A DNA stretch of 64,000 nucleotides. Source: Coenobita brevimanus. Lineage: Eukaryota > Arthropoda > Malacostraca > Decapoda > Coenobitidae. The notes under the pieces are model-generated. The model saw only the letters and a program-made list of their open reading frames with translations. It searched no databases and was not told where the DNA came from. The stretch is from the NCBI GenBank assembly GCA_032717465.1, contig CM064715.1, positions 38,828,659 to 38,892,658 on the forward strand, given 5' to 3'. Both the position numbers and the translations under genes were made by a program. This document shows, one piece after another, positions 14,222-27,048 of the stretch; the stretch's first letter is position 1; each line of letters opens with the position of its first letter.

Positions 14222-14365
14222 GAAGAAGGTAAAGGGAGAGTGGGGATAGGAGGAGGATGGAGTAGGGACGAAGAAGGTAAAGGGAGAGTGGGGATAGGAG
14301 GAGGATGGAGTAGGGGCGAAGAAGGTAAAGGGAGAGTGGGGAGAGAAGGGTGAAGGGGGGTACGA
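14222..14365. repeat. 48-bp minisatellite, about 3 units
   Basis: The phrase GAAGAAGGTAAAGGGAGAG starts at 14222, 14270 and 14318, an exact 48-bp period with almost no divergence. Because 48 is a multiple of three it makes a 16-residue repeat in translation, which is not taken as coding. Confidence 0.93.
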
Positions 14366-14779
14366 AAGGGTAGGGAACAAGAGATGGGATGCGTATGATG
14401 GAATAAGAGAAAGAATAAGGGGATAAGAGAGAAGGAAGAAGGAACGGGAACCACAAAGAGTAGGAAAGAAAAGTTAAAAGGAGAGAAAAGGAGACAATGG
14501 GTAAGAAAATATGGAAAATACTAAGGGAAGGAAATAGGAGAAGAGGGGGAAAGAGGAAGGAAATGGAGAAGATAAGGTAGGCAAAAGGGACAGGATCTGC
14601 CACTCGTCCTCCGTCTTCCTCTGCCCTTCTCCTCTTACACATATCCCGGCTAAATCCGTGTTGGTGAGGGGGTTAGTGGTCAGGGGATATTACAGTTCAG
14701 TAGCTTGGCCGAACGCTTGTCACTTATGCTCTCTAACAAATATCAGCGGAGGGAAAAAATATCTTCCTCTTGGTTACAC

Positions 14780-15830
14780 ACACCTTCCTACAGCCTGGCT
14801 ACTTACCTTCCTGCTTGCCTACCTACCTACTTACCCCCCCCCCTCTCTCTCCCTTGATGGCATTTATTGATGAATACCCATTTTATTTCCAGCTATTCTC
14901 CTGCAAAATATCTTCCTCTGGTCATTCTTCACACTACATCCCATGACTTTTTTCAACTTTTAGTCTTCTTTCCTTACTTACTTAAATTATCAGTTTTACC
15001 TTTTTCAGATATTCATTCATTCTAATTTCACTTACGTTTTTCGTCTATATATTCTTTGTTTCTTCGTTTCCAAAAAAGTTCATATGCAAATCTATTTCCC
15101 TCTCATTTTCTGTTTCCATTCATCATTTATTCCTCTCTTTCATTCTTATCACCTTCTTAGCATTTCTTCATTTTATCTATTCTTCCCAACCATCCAATCG
15201 TTTTCTTCTTCCTCTTCATTCCCATCCATCCCTCCTCCCATCTTCCCATTCACACAGTCCTCTTCCTTCTCCTACCTTCTACCCATTATCTCTCCTCCTT
15301 TCTGTTTTTCATCCCTCCTTCCTTCCTTCCTTACTTACTTTTACTTATCCATCCATCAATCCCTTCTCCTTCCTAGTCCTCATTTATCCTTACTCCCTCC
15401 TTTCTCACTCTTCTTTCCATTTTCGCATCCCTTCCTCCTCCCTCCTCCCTACTTCATCTTCTCTCTTATTTGTTATATCTTCCCATTCATTCTCCCTCCC
15501 CTTTCCTTCCTCCTTTTCTTTCCCAACCCTCCGTCTTTCTTCTTTCTTTTCATTCATTCCTTCTCCCTCATTCTTTTTAATCTCACATCTCTACGTCTTT
15601 ATTGCTTCTTCCTCCCAACCCTCCTTCCTCCCTCATCTCATTCATACTACCTCCCTCCTTCCTCCCTCCCATCTCCTCATTCCTCGCCTCCTCTTCCTTC
15701 TCCACCTTTATCCCATCCCTTCCTCCTCCCTCCCCCTTACCTTTTCCCTACGTCTCCATCCCTCCTACAACTGAGGCCCCGCAGTTTCGTGTTTCACTTC
15801 CTTATCTGATTCATTTATTTTAAAACTTGT
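14780..15830. repeat. Polypyrimidine domain (CTTCC/CATTC-rich)
   Basis: About 1 kb of C/T-rich sequence with TCCT, TTCC and CCAT units. The 241-residue + frame at 15084-15809 is Ser/Pro/Phe/Leu only and is spurious. Confidence 0.88.
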
Positions 15831-15843
15831 TCCGCTGGGGCTG

Positions 15844-15901
15844 CCTTTGTTAGTGCGGCTGTAACCTGTAACCCGTCCTTGCTGCCCACGGTTCTGTAGG
15901 T
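15844..15901 (+). repeat. Short duplicated block, copy 1 of 2
   Basis: Shares CCTTTGTTAGTGNGGCTGTA and the following CTTGCTNCC with 16175-16225, about 330 bp downstream in the same orientation. Confidence 0.6.
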
Positions 15902-16174
15902 TCTTAGTGACTGTAGCTTTTGTATTATGCATCAAATTAAACCTTTACGAATGACGATGTGTCGCAATATTCACCCTTTCTGCCTCAAAATAATCATATT
16001 CAGCTTTGGGAGGATATTTTGCAGCCAAAGGGTGAAAAAAAAAAAAAAAAAAACTACCGTATTAATTCCCGCCAGTTCGAAAAGTCTCTCGTAAATACAT
16101 ACACCGAGACTAAAACACAGAAACTGCTCGTGGTGGTGAGGCAAACTGCGTCACTACGAAACACGTTCCCTGAC

Positions 16175-16225
16175 CCTTTGTTAGTGAGGCTGTACCCATG
16201 CTTGCTACCTTTGAGTTCTGGGCTC
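16175..16225 (+). repeat. Short duplicated block, copy 2 of 2
   Basis: Partner of 15844-15901. A poly-A run (16028-16051) lies between the copies. Confidence 0.6.
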
Positions 16226-16334
16226 CCAATTTTTGTGTAAGTTTCCATGATACTTATTTTCAGGATTCATTATCTTTTCTTGCCTTCTTTTTTTCTCATT
16301 TTAATATTCAACCAATCGACTGTCACACCCACGC

Positions 16335-16950
16335 CCGCAGTGCATGGGGTTGATGTGTTGGGCTCAGCTGGTATGTGTGTCTGCCCTTCTGTCCGTCTGT
16401 CTGTTAGCAAGATTATGGAAAAAAAAAACTACTTAATGGAACGACACCAATTCTGGAAGAAAGGCTGGGAACGATCAGCGTTTATAGCAAGTCTTGGGTA
16501 ACAGTCATAGTACTAGGTCAAGGGCAATGTAAGGTCAAACAGCTTTGATATAATGTAGACCAAACTCGGTGGAAGTATTAAGGGTTTGAGAAAATGAAGT
16601 GATTCAATTTTTAGAAAAACTGGTCAAAGATAAAGTTCACAAGACAAGGTCAAACACTGGGTTCTTTAACCCTGGCAATTCTGATTCAAACTGACCCAAG
16701 CTTGTTGCAAGGGTTTAAGATCAACCAAGGTTGATGGGATTCTATGTTGAGTACAAGTCAAATGGCAAGTCAGGTCATTTTTTTTTCCCCCGAATTTGGA
16801 CTAAGCTTGGTTGAAATGTTGAGTGTCTGGCAAGAACGAAGAAATTCGTGTTTGAGATCAATCGGTCTAAGGTCAACGTTACAGGGCAGAGTCAAAGGTT
16901 CGACCTTAGACCTTGGGAAGGGATGTTGCACTCTCTGATTGCACCCTCTT
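16335..16950 (+). mobile_element. Old dispersed repeat with GTCTGTCTGTTAGCAAGATT and AAGGTCA phrases
   Basis: The CTGTCCGTCTGTCTGTTAGC block at about 16388 matches a phrase at 46,905-46,920. The CAAACTCGGTGGAA and AAGGTCAACG phrases downstream resemble the repeat at 26,941-27,560. No transposase frame is present, so this is a non-autonomous or decayed element; its class is not determined. Confidence 0.5.
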
Positions 16951-17094
16951 GTTAAGAAATTGGCTACCGTGTGAGTGGTGAACTCCATCCTAAAGAGAAC
17001 TTATAAATATGGTTCCCGTGGCTTTGTGGACTAAGAGTGAGTGAATATTGTGCAGTTTTGCAGCGATTTAATTGCTTGCCGACGACAGTGTTCC

Positions 17095-17519
17095 TTAAAC
17101 CTCTTCATTACGCAGATGTCTTACTTCATATTGATTGTGCAGCCATCGGACAATCTTGTTCATATAAGGACATATCTGTATTAGATATGAATTTTGTATT
17201 ATCTCGAGAATAAACAGTATGCTGAAAGGTTCCTTAGCTCAGTGCCAGGACATCTTTCTCTTCTTGGCAGTGCTACCATACCAACCCATGATTTTATTCA
17301 ACTTAGGATCGTTAGTGAAGAACTTAATTAAGGATGTCTAACTCGTCAAAAATACACCAATAAATCACCACATGGGAAAAGATAGGGTGAAAAACGTTAA
17401 GTTACGGAGTTTATGAACAACAGGAGACGTCATGGTACTGCAGCAGTTAATGGGAAGTTTCCATTTATCTCATGAATATCTTCTAGGTATAAGGACTGAC
17501 GAATTTAAAAGGGGTTAAT
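17095..17519. mobile_element. Possible decayed MITE with CCCTTCAGT-type ends
   Basis: The left end reads TTAAACCTCTTCATTACG. The right end, complemented, reads TTAACCCCTTTTAAATTCG. These are weak matches to the termini of the element at 31969-32199. The interior is AT-rich without a gene. Confidence 0.3.
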
Positions 17520-17627
17520 AAACATATTAGCGATTGTCATGTGTGATTTTTTTTTTTTTTTTTTGCGAGTTTTTGAAAGGTTCCACAAAGCTTCACGGAC
17601 AATAACAAATTAAATATTCCCCCCCCC

Positions 17628-17641
17628 CTCTCTCTCTCTCT
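17628..17641. repeat. C run plus short (CT)n
   Basis: A C run followed by a short CT array. A run of T at about 17548-17564 lies just upstream. Confidence 0.8.
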
Positions 17642-17907
17642 CACCAGCACCCGACGAAAATATATCGACGGAAAAATAAACACTGATACCATCTCCTTGC
17701 CCTACCTCACCCCAGATATAAACGGAGGAACCAAACACCACCCTTCAGTCGTCTATAGCGGGTGTCTCAGGGATCAAGATAGTATCGGAAGGCACAGAAG
17801 AGAATCCAAACACTCATTAGTCAGTCTTTGTGGTCGGAACAAGTGGGCATCGCGGACTCATCGGCTATACCTTTGCTGGAAGTGAGCAGATACGGGTGTG
17901 GGCGTGT

Positions 17908-18200
17908 GATATTGGTGTGGATGTGGGTGAGAAGGAATGTGGATGTGAGAAAGGATGAAGAAGTGTATGATATTGGTGTGGGTTTGGGTGAGAAGGAATG
18001 TGGATGTGAGAAAGGATGAAGAAGTGTATGATATTGGTATGAGTGTGGATGACAAGGAATGTGGATGTGAGAAAGGATGAAGAAGTGTATGATATTGGTA
18101 TGAGTGTGGATGACAAGGAATGTGGCTGGGAGAGGGGATGAAGGAGTGAGTGTATGATATTGGTGTGGGTGTGGGTGAGAAGGAAAGCCCATGTGATGTG
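17908..18200. repeat. 61-bp minisatellite, about 5 units
   Basis: The phrase GATATTGG recurs at 17908, 17969, 18030, 18091 and 18156, so three intervals are exactly 61 bp and the last is 65. Units contain GGAATGTGGATGTGAGAAAG and differ at a few positions. The array is TG-rich and leads through diverged TG-rich sequence into the giant GT array. Confidence 0.93.
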
Positions 18201-18381
18201 ATATGGGTATGATATGCTAGTACATTGCAGATTTATGATGCTGGTGTAGCTGTGGGTTAGAAAGGATGTGGGTGTTGAGAAGGGATGTGGTCGTGGGTGT
18301 GTGATACTAGTGATGGTCTGGGTGTGGATATAAGAAGGAAATTGGTGTAAGGAGTTGGATGCGAGAGTGTAGGTCTGAGAA

Positions 18382-19339
<958 letters not shown>

Positions 19340-19429
19340 GCATATGTGGGAGTACCAGAACATTAACACCCTAAAATATAAACAGCCTCTTATGGGCCAA
19401 AGCAAACAACCATGTAACCCGAGTCAAGA

Positions 19430-20060
19430 AAATGAAAGAGGGGTAACAGAGGGATGAGGGGAGAGGATGGAGGGGTAAGGATGATGGGGGGGAGGAGCTG
19501 AAGAGGTGATGGAGGGATGAGATGACAGAGTGACGGGGAGCAAGTGAGGAGGAGATGGAGAGGGAGATATTGCGGAGGATGTATATATAAGTTTAATAGA
19601 CAACTGAGGAGTGATATAGAGGAAAGGAGATGACAGAAGGGTAGGGGAAGACATGTAGAGGTGAGGTTGAAGGGGTGATGAAGACGTGAAGAAGGAAGTA
19701 GAAGTGTAAAGGAGATATGAAAGGTGTCTGCCAGCTTAAGACAAATGTGAAGGGTGGGTGAGATGAGAGAATTTCTTTTAACAGTTTAAGGTGTAAGATG
19801 AGGTATAAGGTAGGGTGTAAGTTGTGGGATAGGATGAGATTCAGGGCGTATGGGGTGGCATAAGGTGTGCGATGTAATATGAGATGTAAGGTGTGGGATG
19901 AGGAGTACGGTGTGAAATGGTGTAACGTATGAGATAAAGTGTAAGGTATGAAATGAGGTGTTAGGTGTGGGAATATGATCAAGGTATACGACAAGGTGTA
20001 AGATGTGGAGTAAAGTGTAAGGTATGAGATGAAGGGGTAAAGGAGGGCGAGGTGCGAATG
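19430..20060. repeat. GGGATGAGG / GTGTAAGGTGTGGG degenerate minisatellites
   Basis: Purine-rich GGGATGAGG units at 19,440-19,700 are followed by 12-bp-like GTGTAAGGTATGAGATG variants at about 19,780-20,040. Confidence 0.8.
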
Positions 20061-20199
20061 GGACTCTGAAAGTGTGAAGTGAGGTGTGTTGGAGTGAGGC
20101 AGGACTATTGTGAAGTGGGGCTGTGTACGTGAGGTGGCAGAGAGGTGAACTGGGGCGATGGAATGCGACAGGTGACGTAGGATGGAAAAAGGGGTAGCT

Positions 20200-20680
20200 G
20201 GGCCGGATGAGAGCAGGGTGAAATGGACTGGGATAAGAAGACTGACTGGGTGAGTGATGGGTGACTGGATGAAGCGAACTGTGCTAGGTGAGGGAGGGGT
20301 GACGTGAACTGGGATATAAGAAGGGTGACTGGGAGTGATGGGTGATTGGGTGACGTGTAGTGTGTGACGGAATGACAACTGGAATAGGAGGGAAGTGACT
20401 ACTGGTGAGGGAAGGGTGAACCGGACTGGGATTCAAGAAGGGTGACTGGAGGACTGATGAGTGACTGGCAGAAGTGGAATGTGTTAATGGTATGACATAA
20501 CTGGAATGCATGAGAATGGACTAGGTGAGGGAAGCTGGAAATGAACTGGGTTGTAATATGAGTGACTGGGTGTCGCTAGGGTGACTGGGTGAGTGATGGG
20601 TGACAGGCTGAAGTGAAATGTGTGATGGCATTGCTTAACTGAACTGGAATGCGGGAAGGATGGGTGAAGTGGACTGGGAG
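20200..20680. repeat. GGGTGACTGG minisatellite with about 120-bp higher-order units
   Basis: Blocks containing ACTGGGATNNAAGAAGG and GAGTGATGGGTGACTGG recur at about 20,227, 20,299, 20,425 and 20,539 with differing spacing. This suggests a degenerate higher-order unit of roughly 115-125 bp. Confidence 0.75.
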
Positions 20681-20799
20681 GGAAGAGGGGTGACCTGCTG
20701 ATGGAGGGGTGACGCCGGGGTGACGGGATGGTGGAGAAGAAAGCCACAATTCTCACTAAATGATCGTAAATACGCAACTCACGATGGATAATGGAGAAA

Positions 20800-21600
20800 G
20801 ACAGGGGGTGGGTGAAGTGGGGAGGGGTGAGGGTAGGGAAGAAGAGAAGGAAAGGGGTCAGGGGAGGGAGGGAGGGTAGGAGAGGTAGAAAAGGATAAGG
20901 GGATGGAGGGATGAAGGGAGAGGTAGAGAGGGGTAAGGAGAGGGAGGCTGAGAGAGGGGAGACATGACGAAGGGAAAGGAGGGGAGGGGTAACAAGATAA
21001 AATGAATGAAAAGGAAGGAAAAGCGACAGAGAGGCTAGAAAGGGGGTGCGAGAGGAGGGACGGATAGAGAAAAGAAAGGACCAGCGAAGAGAGGGAGGAA
21101 CGGATGGACGGATGAATGGAAGGCTGGAGAAAGGGAAGGATGACCGTCTTTCATAAATATACATTGAGTGAAGAAACGAGTGAACGAGTGAGTGAGTGAG
21201 TGGACGAATGAGTGAATGAGTGAGTGAGGGGAGGACAGGTAAACAGTGGATAATTAAGACTCACGGAGGGGGTCTACAAGAAAAGGGAGAAGACAACAGG
21301 ATAAGGGGAGGGAGGGACAACAGGATAAGGGATTATGAAACTACGAAGAAAGAAAGAATGGAAGGAGAAGGAACGGGTAGGATTTAAGGCAAAGAAAGCT
21401 AGAAAGAGATAGAACGGAAGGGAAATGTAAAAAGGGAGTACGAGGAGTTCGAGAAAAGGAAGGGAAGGGAAAAAGAACAAAATGAACAAAGGGAGGTCGG
21501 AACTAAAGAGGGCAAAACAAAAAGAAAGGATTAATGAACAAGAGGAAGGGACTGAAAAAAATGAAAGTAAGAAATAGCAGCAGTGAAAAGGAAATGTAAA
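20800..21600. repeat. Purine-rich tract with (TGAG)n
   Basis: GGGA/GGAAA-rich on the + strand. A TGAG/TGAA tetranucleotide array lies at 21178-21235. No gene. Confidence 0.85.
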
Positions 21601-22030
21601 CTGAAAATAACATCAGCACCTACCCCAGAGCAGACAGTGTTGTGGTGGCAAGCAACATCCCAAATTTCATCAACATCCTCCTCGAACTGCAACATAAAAC
21701 ACGCAGATCAGTACATATGTAACATTTAAACGAAACTAAAACACAGCTCAGCTGAACACAAATACATAACAATTAAAAAATATAAAAATAATAAATACCA
21801 TAGATACAGTTTTTCCAAGATGCAACGCAGAAATAAAACCGCATTAGGACCACAGTAAGTATTCTGGGTACACCCACAACCGCATAAAACTAGAACCTTC
21901 ACCTTGAACTAAAACAGGAACACGGATTGTAAATTCAAAGGTTGCTGTCGAAGTTCAGGGAATGATTGGGTGCCTGCCTAGTCAGTTCACTATATATGCT
22001 GGCCCAAAACACAGTGTCAGCGCTCGAGTG
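21600..22030. other. Ordinary-composition stretch, nothing recognised
   Basis: AC-rich, non-repetitive sequence with no supported coding region or RNA. Confidence 0.5.
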
Positions 22031-22031
22031 A

Positions 22032-22164
<133 letters not shown>

Positions 22165-22635
22165 AAAACAGGACAACACGAGCTTGGCTGTAATCCTTTA
22201 TAGTAGCCTAAAACAGCTTAAATCCTTTAAACATGACAAGTAATGAACGGCACACGAACAAAGGCTAAAGAACAGAGAAATGTTACGGAAAACACACACA
22301 CACATACACACACGAGCGCAGTAGTTCCTCCAACAACATAAGGGCGGGAAATGCAAACACTGGTAAAAAAAAGTGCCAAAATGCTGAAAGTAAGAAAAGG
22401 AAAGGACAAGAAACAGCAATACTGGCCAGCATCATGTTGCACTTATTGTTAGTCGTGCTTTCTTTCTTGTATGCTTTCTTTTTTGTTTGACTGGGCAGGC
22501 ACTTCTACCCTTCAGGATTAACCGATTCCGACCAAACCTGGATACAATGACCAGCCTATGACCTATGACCTATAGTTGTATCGGCAAGGTTTTAGTTGGA
22601 AGGCAACGACTCACTGCCTAGCAACGATCCCTTAC

Positions 22636-22833
22636 CTCCTCCGTGGCCGTGGGTCCGGCAATTGTGGGGACCCAGTGGCTGGCCACGGCAACATTTTTTC
22701 AGATATTGAAAATTGAATTTTTCTTTAGTGCCAAATTGAAGAAAAACGTCTGGCGCGCCTGACAATGCAATTTTTAGTTTCTTAAACCAATCCTGTGCTT
22801 CGCAATGAAGCGCGAAAATGACAGCGTACAAGC
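22636..22833 (-). CDS. Candidate internal exon, unknown product
   Basis: On the minus strand a pyrimidine-rich acceptor ending TTTTTTACAG precedes 22833 and a donor GAG|GTAAGG follows 22636. The 198-nt interval is open in one frame (residues such as YAVIFALHCEAQDWFKKLKI) and would have phase 1 on both sides. I recognise no domain. The C-terminal part (Cys-Cys, then His/Gly-rich) is not a known motif. Chance is a real possibility, since 65-codon open frames are common. Confidence 0.18.
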
Positions 22834-22987
22834 CTGTAAAAAATCAGGAGAGGAGTGTAATAACATCAAAGAAATATCCTTATTTTCACTCCCCAAAAAA
22901 TTTCAGTGATGCTGAAATGGTTTTAAATGACTAGATAAGTGTATTACGAACAAAATCTGTACATTATACGGGAGGTTTAATAAAAAA

Positions 22988-23194
22988 TTATTTTTTTTCA
23001 CACTTTTTAATGTTTGTTGTGTTTAGGTAAGTATCGAGAGACTTCTGCTGCTCTGGGTGGTTTAGTCTGTTTCCAAAGAATGCCGAGAGATGGTATTTTT
23101 TGACTCTACCCAGATAAGGGTCCTCCTTTGTGTGTACAGGCTGAACAGCAGCGGCTAAAATTCGGTAGGCACGCTTAGAGCTGGCCATCGTCAC
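22988..23194 (-). CDS. Small minus-strand ORF, unknown, 68 codons
   Basis: The frame starts MTMASSKRAYRILAAAVQPV and ends in a Lys-rich tail. It is basic, has ordinary amino-acid variety unlike the repeat-derived frames, and sits in non-repetitive sequence. A donor-like CCG|GTAAGT lies just before its start on the same strand (23198/23199), which would make the start part of an intron if real. No family is recognised. Confidence 0.2.
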   Translation of the reverse strand: MTMASSKRAYRILAAAVQPVHTKEDPYLGRVKKYHLSAFFGNRLNHPEQQKSLDTYLNTTNIKKCEKK

Positions 23195-23199
23195 TTACC

Positions 23200-23990
23200 G
23201 GCTTGTAGGCTATTTTAAATACTTCAACTCGACGATGCAGAGTGTGTTATACTCCTGCCATTTCCAGAAGAATTGATCCAGTTTAAGGGAACCTTTGAAT
23301 TGGAGGGTTTAGTGAGGGAATAGGGGAGGAGTACCCTCCTGCTTTCCTGTCCTTGTTGACTCAAAGACTAGTTACGTCTGCCGTAGGTGATCCTATAAAA
23401 ACACACCTTCAAAAAGATCACAAGGTCTGCTGGCGTGTGCTTTCCTTTGTATGCCTTCTTTAATCCCTTCAGCTGCTAATGTATACAGTCAAGTAGAAAC
23501 TATTTACGACTTATCAACCTGAAAGAGATATTTGTTCAGCAGCTAGCTTTAATGAACTCATTCCAGACTAGAGCTGATTAAAGTCCTTGATCAATCCCGT
23601 ATGAAGGTAACAAGAGCATGATAAAAATACGTCAAGAGAGTGAAAGGGTATTAACAAGAGACGTGACCTGCACTCTAACTACAAACTACTGCAACCTCAC
23701 CAATAACGTACCTACAACCAAAGACGAAAATTGTACAGGAATGTTTATACTGCAAAACCAAAAATATTTTACTCCTTCACTGCAATGGCGTATTCATGAA
23801 TTTTGTCCCTGCTGTCTGCATACGACTTCATCCAACTTTGGAAAGATTTTATAGATATACTGAAAGTGATCGATAGCTTTATCGATTCTCCAAATCAAGA
23901 AGTCTCCAAAGCTGAAGAAAATCGTCTGAAGGCAGTAAGAATACAACACATGTTACATCACGGGAATGAAAGTTTTATATACATATATAC
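23200..23990. other. Unique-looking stretch, no gene recognised
   Basis: Ordinary composition. A CCCTTCAG-type terminal motif lies at about 23461-23475 and one copy of the AAAATCGTCTG motif at 23911-23940, so part is probably MITE remnant. Confidence 0.5.
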
Positions 23991-24005
23991 ATATACCGGT
24001 ATACA

Positions 24006-24006
<1 letters not shown>

Positions 24007-24085
<79 letters not shown>

Positions 24086-24105
24086 AGTGTGTGTGTGTGT
24101 GTGTA
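24007..24105. repeat. (TA)n(GT)n compound microsatellite
   Basis: TA run to 24082 with one CTT interruption, then a short GT run. Confidence 0.96.
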
Positions 24106-24250
24106 AAATAATCGGATAATTAATTCATTGCACTGGAAGTATTATAGAGGCTCACAGAAGTATGGTATTATAGTGAAGGTCTACTATATGACACACGGCC
24201 TTGACACAACCACTGGGGCTATACGCTGCTTGTTGCCTTAATTTCTACTT

Positions 24251-24252
<2 letters not shown>

Positions 24253-24299
<47 letters not shown>
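24253..24299. repeat. (GA)n microsatellite
   Basis: GA run with a single AAAG interruption. Confidence 0.96.
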
Positions 24300-25067
24300 T
24301 ACTGTATATATTTCTCCTGGTCCGACGGAAACTGCCATATATATTTTATATATTTTTTGGAAAGGGTATGTGCGACGCATATAACTGTTTCACTTCAACA
24401 ATTCATGAAAATAATACATCAAAAGGTTTTTAATTTTTTCATCAATCATTATCACCATCATCACCATCAGCAGCAGCAGCGTTTTTTTTGGCCCACCACA
24501 GGATGAAGAAAGGTAGAGTCCATGAAACACAAACAGAGAATGCAAGAACAAGGGAGAACTATCAAAAACATGCCAAAATGAAACGGTCGAGACACATTGC
24601 ACTAACATACTCCGTAACAGAAAATGCTATAGGACTTCTTTATCTGCAGTAAAGTGTCATTATGCGGTAGGCAGGCAGCAGTGCAATACCAACTAAAATA
24701 TCAAGCGATTTATTCCATTACTCTATAACTCGACAAAATAGATTCCGCTTACTAACGTATGAGATTATTCCCAGCATACACGAGGATCAATACGACGTCA
24801 CACTACCACATTATGCACGGGATAGAGCGATCCTGCATGATCAATTTTCAAACCAAAACAACACTATTTATCTCAATGCACCTAAAGAATTCTGGAAACA
24901 CTCCTGCTGCACGACACACCAGGCTTCTTCTCTGCGCCGTCAAAGTCTCATGAATTCTGCAACAAAGCCAAGCAAAATGACAGACAAGTAGGGAGGTGGA
25001 TTTCTACAGGCCACTGATTACGTCACGCGGCAGCCAGGAGAGGGAGGCAGGGACGAGGTGGGTGGCC

Positions 25068-25070
<3 letters not shown>
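24300..25070. other. Ordinary stretch, no gene recognised
   Basis: Short trinucleotide runs (ATC then CAG) at about 24447-24480. Nothing else supported. Confidence 0.5.

Positions 25071-25071
<1 letters not shown>

Positions 25072-25136
<65 letters not shown>
25072..25136. repeat. (GT)n(GA)n compound microsatellite
   Basis: GT run to 25118 switching to GA to 25136, the same GT-to-GA order as the giant array at 40879-41834. Confidence 0.97.
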
Positions 25137-26325
25137 TATCGGTCGTTTACTTAACCCATTCGGTACGAGGACGTTTTATAATTCCCGATGTCACTAACCA
25201 AGGAAAAATTGCCAGTCTTCACCAGATTATATAATTTTCGACATCAAAGTTGATCAACTAAACTTCGTTCATTCTATGTGCCCTCTGTGTTACTGAAAGG
25301 AAGAGAAATTATAACAACATAATTTTACTCACTGCTACAAGGAAGAGAGGCTGTAATATAGTTGAAGAAAATAAAAAAATGGTAGGCTGAGTCTACCACC
25401 TTGGTTTTGGGAAGGTTATTATTCTTTTCTTCCTTAAATATCGATAAGCTTTATTTTGCATCCATTTCATGTATGTATCCATCAAAACAAAACTAAACAT
25501 TGTTATCAGACACGTGTGACGATTAATAAGAAATATTAGCACGACACGGTTGAAGATCGTACGTTACGATCATAAACAATAACACACTCACGTGTGTCTA
25601 CTGACCCGCTGGACCTGCTGTACAAAGATCATGGAAAACCGTTGCATACAACAGTGGACAGTGCCTAGACTGAAGGATTTCCCGAAGTCTAGAGGAATAC
25701 CCTGTTCATGGTACACCACTGGCGTGTTGTTTTGACTTTTTGTATTGTATTTTGGATCCTTCGGCACCATTGGATTTCGGCCGGCGGTCTCGTCTCTGCA
25801 CGATTTCGGCTTCAGACATTGTACAATTTTCTTATGAAAAACTTTGCAGATTTTCTTTAGCATTTTGGAGATGAAGCATTGTTCTTTTAGAAAGCTAAAT
25901 TATATGGGTTTCAAACAAAATGTGCACCTAAAGACTTGTAAATATGTGATTAATGCGTCACACCCGGTTTGCTTTCACGGCTTCTATAGTAAAGATTTCC
26001 TAATTTATCGCATTAAAGCATATCCAGGAAATTAGTATAACTACTGATGAATAATATCATGAAGAACTTACGTACGGTATATCAATAACTATCACGGGAG
26101 AGAGTTTTAAAGATATGCAACTTCTGTGGTCTCTGCATGAGTAGCCCGACTTCCATATTGAACTAGCTGGCGATCAGTGGCAACCCTTGAGTTGGTGACG
26201 GTGGGAGTTGATTCTTACTTGTGTGAGTTTATGTGATTCTACATGAGAAAGACTATTTTCTCAATTTACTTTCCAAACACACAAAAAAACTAACAGTTCC
26301 ATGTGATCTAGTGCTATGTCTCTAG
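25137..26325. other. Ordinary stretch, no gene recognised
   Basis: Starts with a CCCATTCGGTACGAGGACG phrase (about 25155), resembling the CCCTTCAGT-type transposon end. The 91-codon minus frame at 25588-25863 and the 63-codon + frame at 25844-26035 have no recognisable domain. Confidence 0.5.

Positions 26326-26326
<1 letters not shown>

Positions 26327-26413
<87 letters not shown>
26327..26413. repeat. (CA)n microsatellite
   Basis: Perfect CA run of 87 bp. Confidence 0.98.
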
Positions 26414-26414
<1 letters not shown>

Positions 26415-26544
26415 ACTCCCATTTAACGTCCTTCCAGTGTGTAGGGACCCAACGATAGACTACCATAGTCCGGCACATTTACAGATAGATGACTAGATTG
26501 TGGCAAAAAAAAAAGAAAAAAAGAAAAAAAAAAAAAGTTCTAGC

Positions 26545-26615
26545 CACCTTATGGGGATGGAGCCAATGCAATGCCATTTCCAACTAGTGAGTTCTAACCA
26601 CTACACCACCAGTCG
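26545..26615 (-). mobile_element. tRNA-derived SINE-like head, minus strand
   Basis: On the minus strand, 26608-26598 reads TGGTGTAGTGG, a perfect match to the RNA polymerase III A box (TRGYNNANNGG type). GGCTCCATCCC (26564-26554) is a poor B-box match about 33 nt further on, which is the normal tRNA spacing. A T/A-rich homopolymer block (26505-26537) follows at the SINE's 3-prime side. No cloverleaf folds cleanly, so a decayed SINE is more likely than a tRNA. Confidence 0.45.
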
Positions 26616-26769
26616 CCCGTGAAACCTGTAAGGATTATCAAAGAAGCAGACCTATAGCACTCATTTAATTTCCGGTTACCTCTATTCAGATGAATGTGAC
26701 GTGTTCTTGGATAATATCACTGCTAACAGCGACATCCAGTGCCATAATAATTTACCAGTTAATAATAAC

Positions 26770-26908
26770 AAAACAACAACAACAACAACAATATCAACAA
26801 TATTAATAATAATAATAGTATTATTAATAATGGTAATATTAATCATCATCATCATCATCATTATTATCATACCACCGTAGGATTATTGCGATTACTTGGT
26901 ATATACCT

Positions 26909-26946
<38 letters not shown>
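26770..26946. repeat. Trinucleotide cluster (AAC)n, (AAT)n, (ATC)n, (ATT)n
   Basis: Several short trinucleotide runs separated by unique bases, ending in a clean ATT run at 26909-26946. Confidence 0.92.
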
Positions 26947-26948
<2 letters not shown>

Positions 26949-26983
26949 GAGCTCCACATTTCGTAGAATTCTTATTGATACAG

Positions 26984-27048
<65 letters not shown>

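Noticed and set aside
14222..14365. Regular direct repeats considered as a CRISPR array
   Set aside because: The repeats are contiguous with no unique spacers; it is a minisatellite in an animal-type genome.
22806..22908. + strand frame containing SLFSLPKK, faintly like the middle of a THAP zinc finger
   Set aside because: Too short, the zinc-ligand pattern is incomplete and it stops at once; the resemblance is not strong enough to call.
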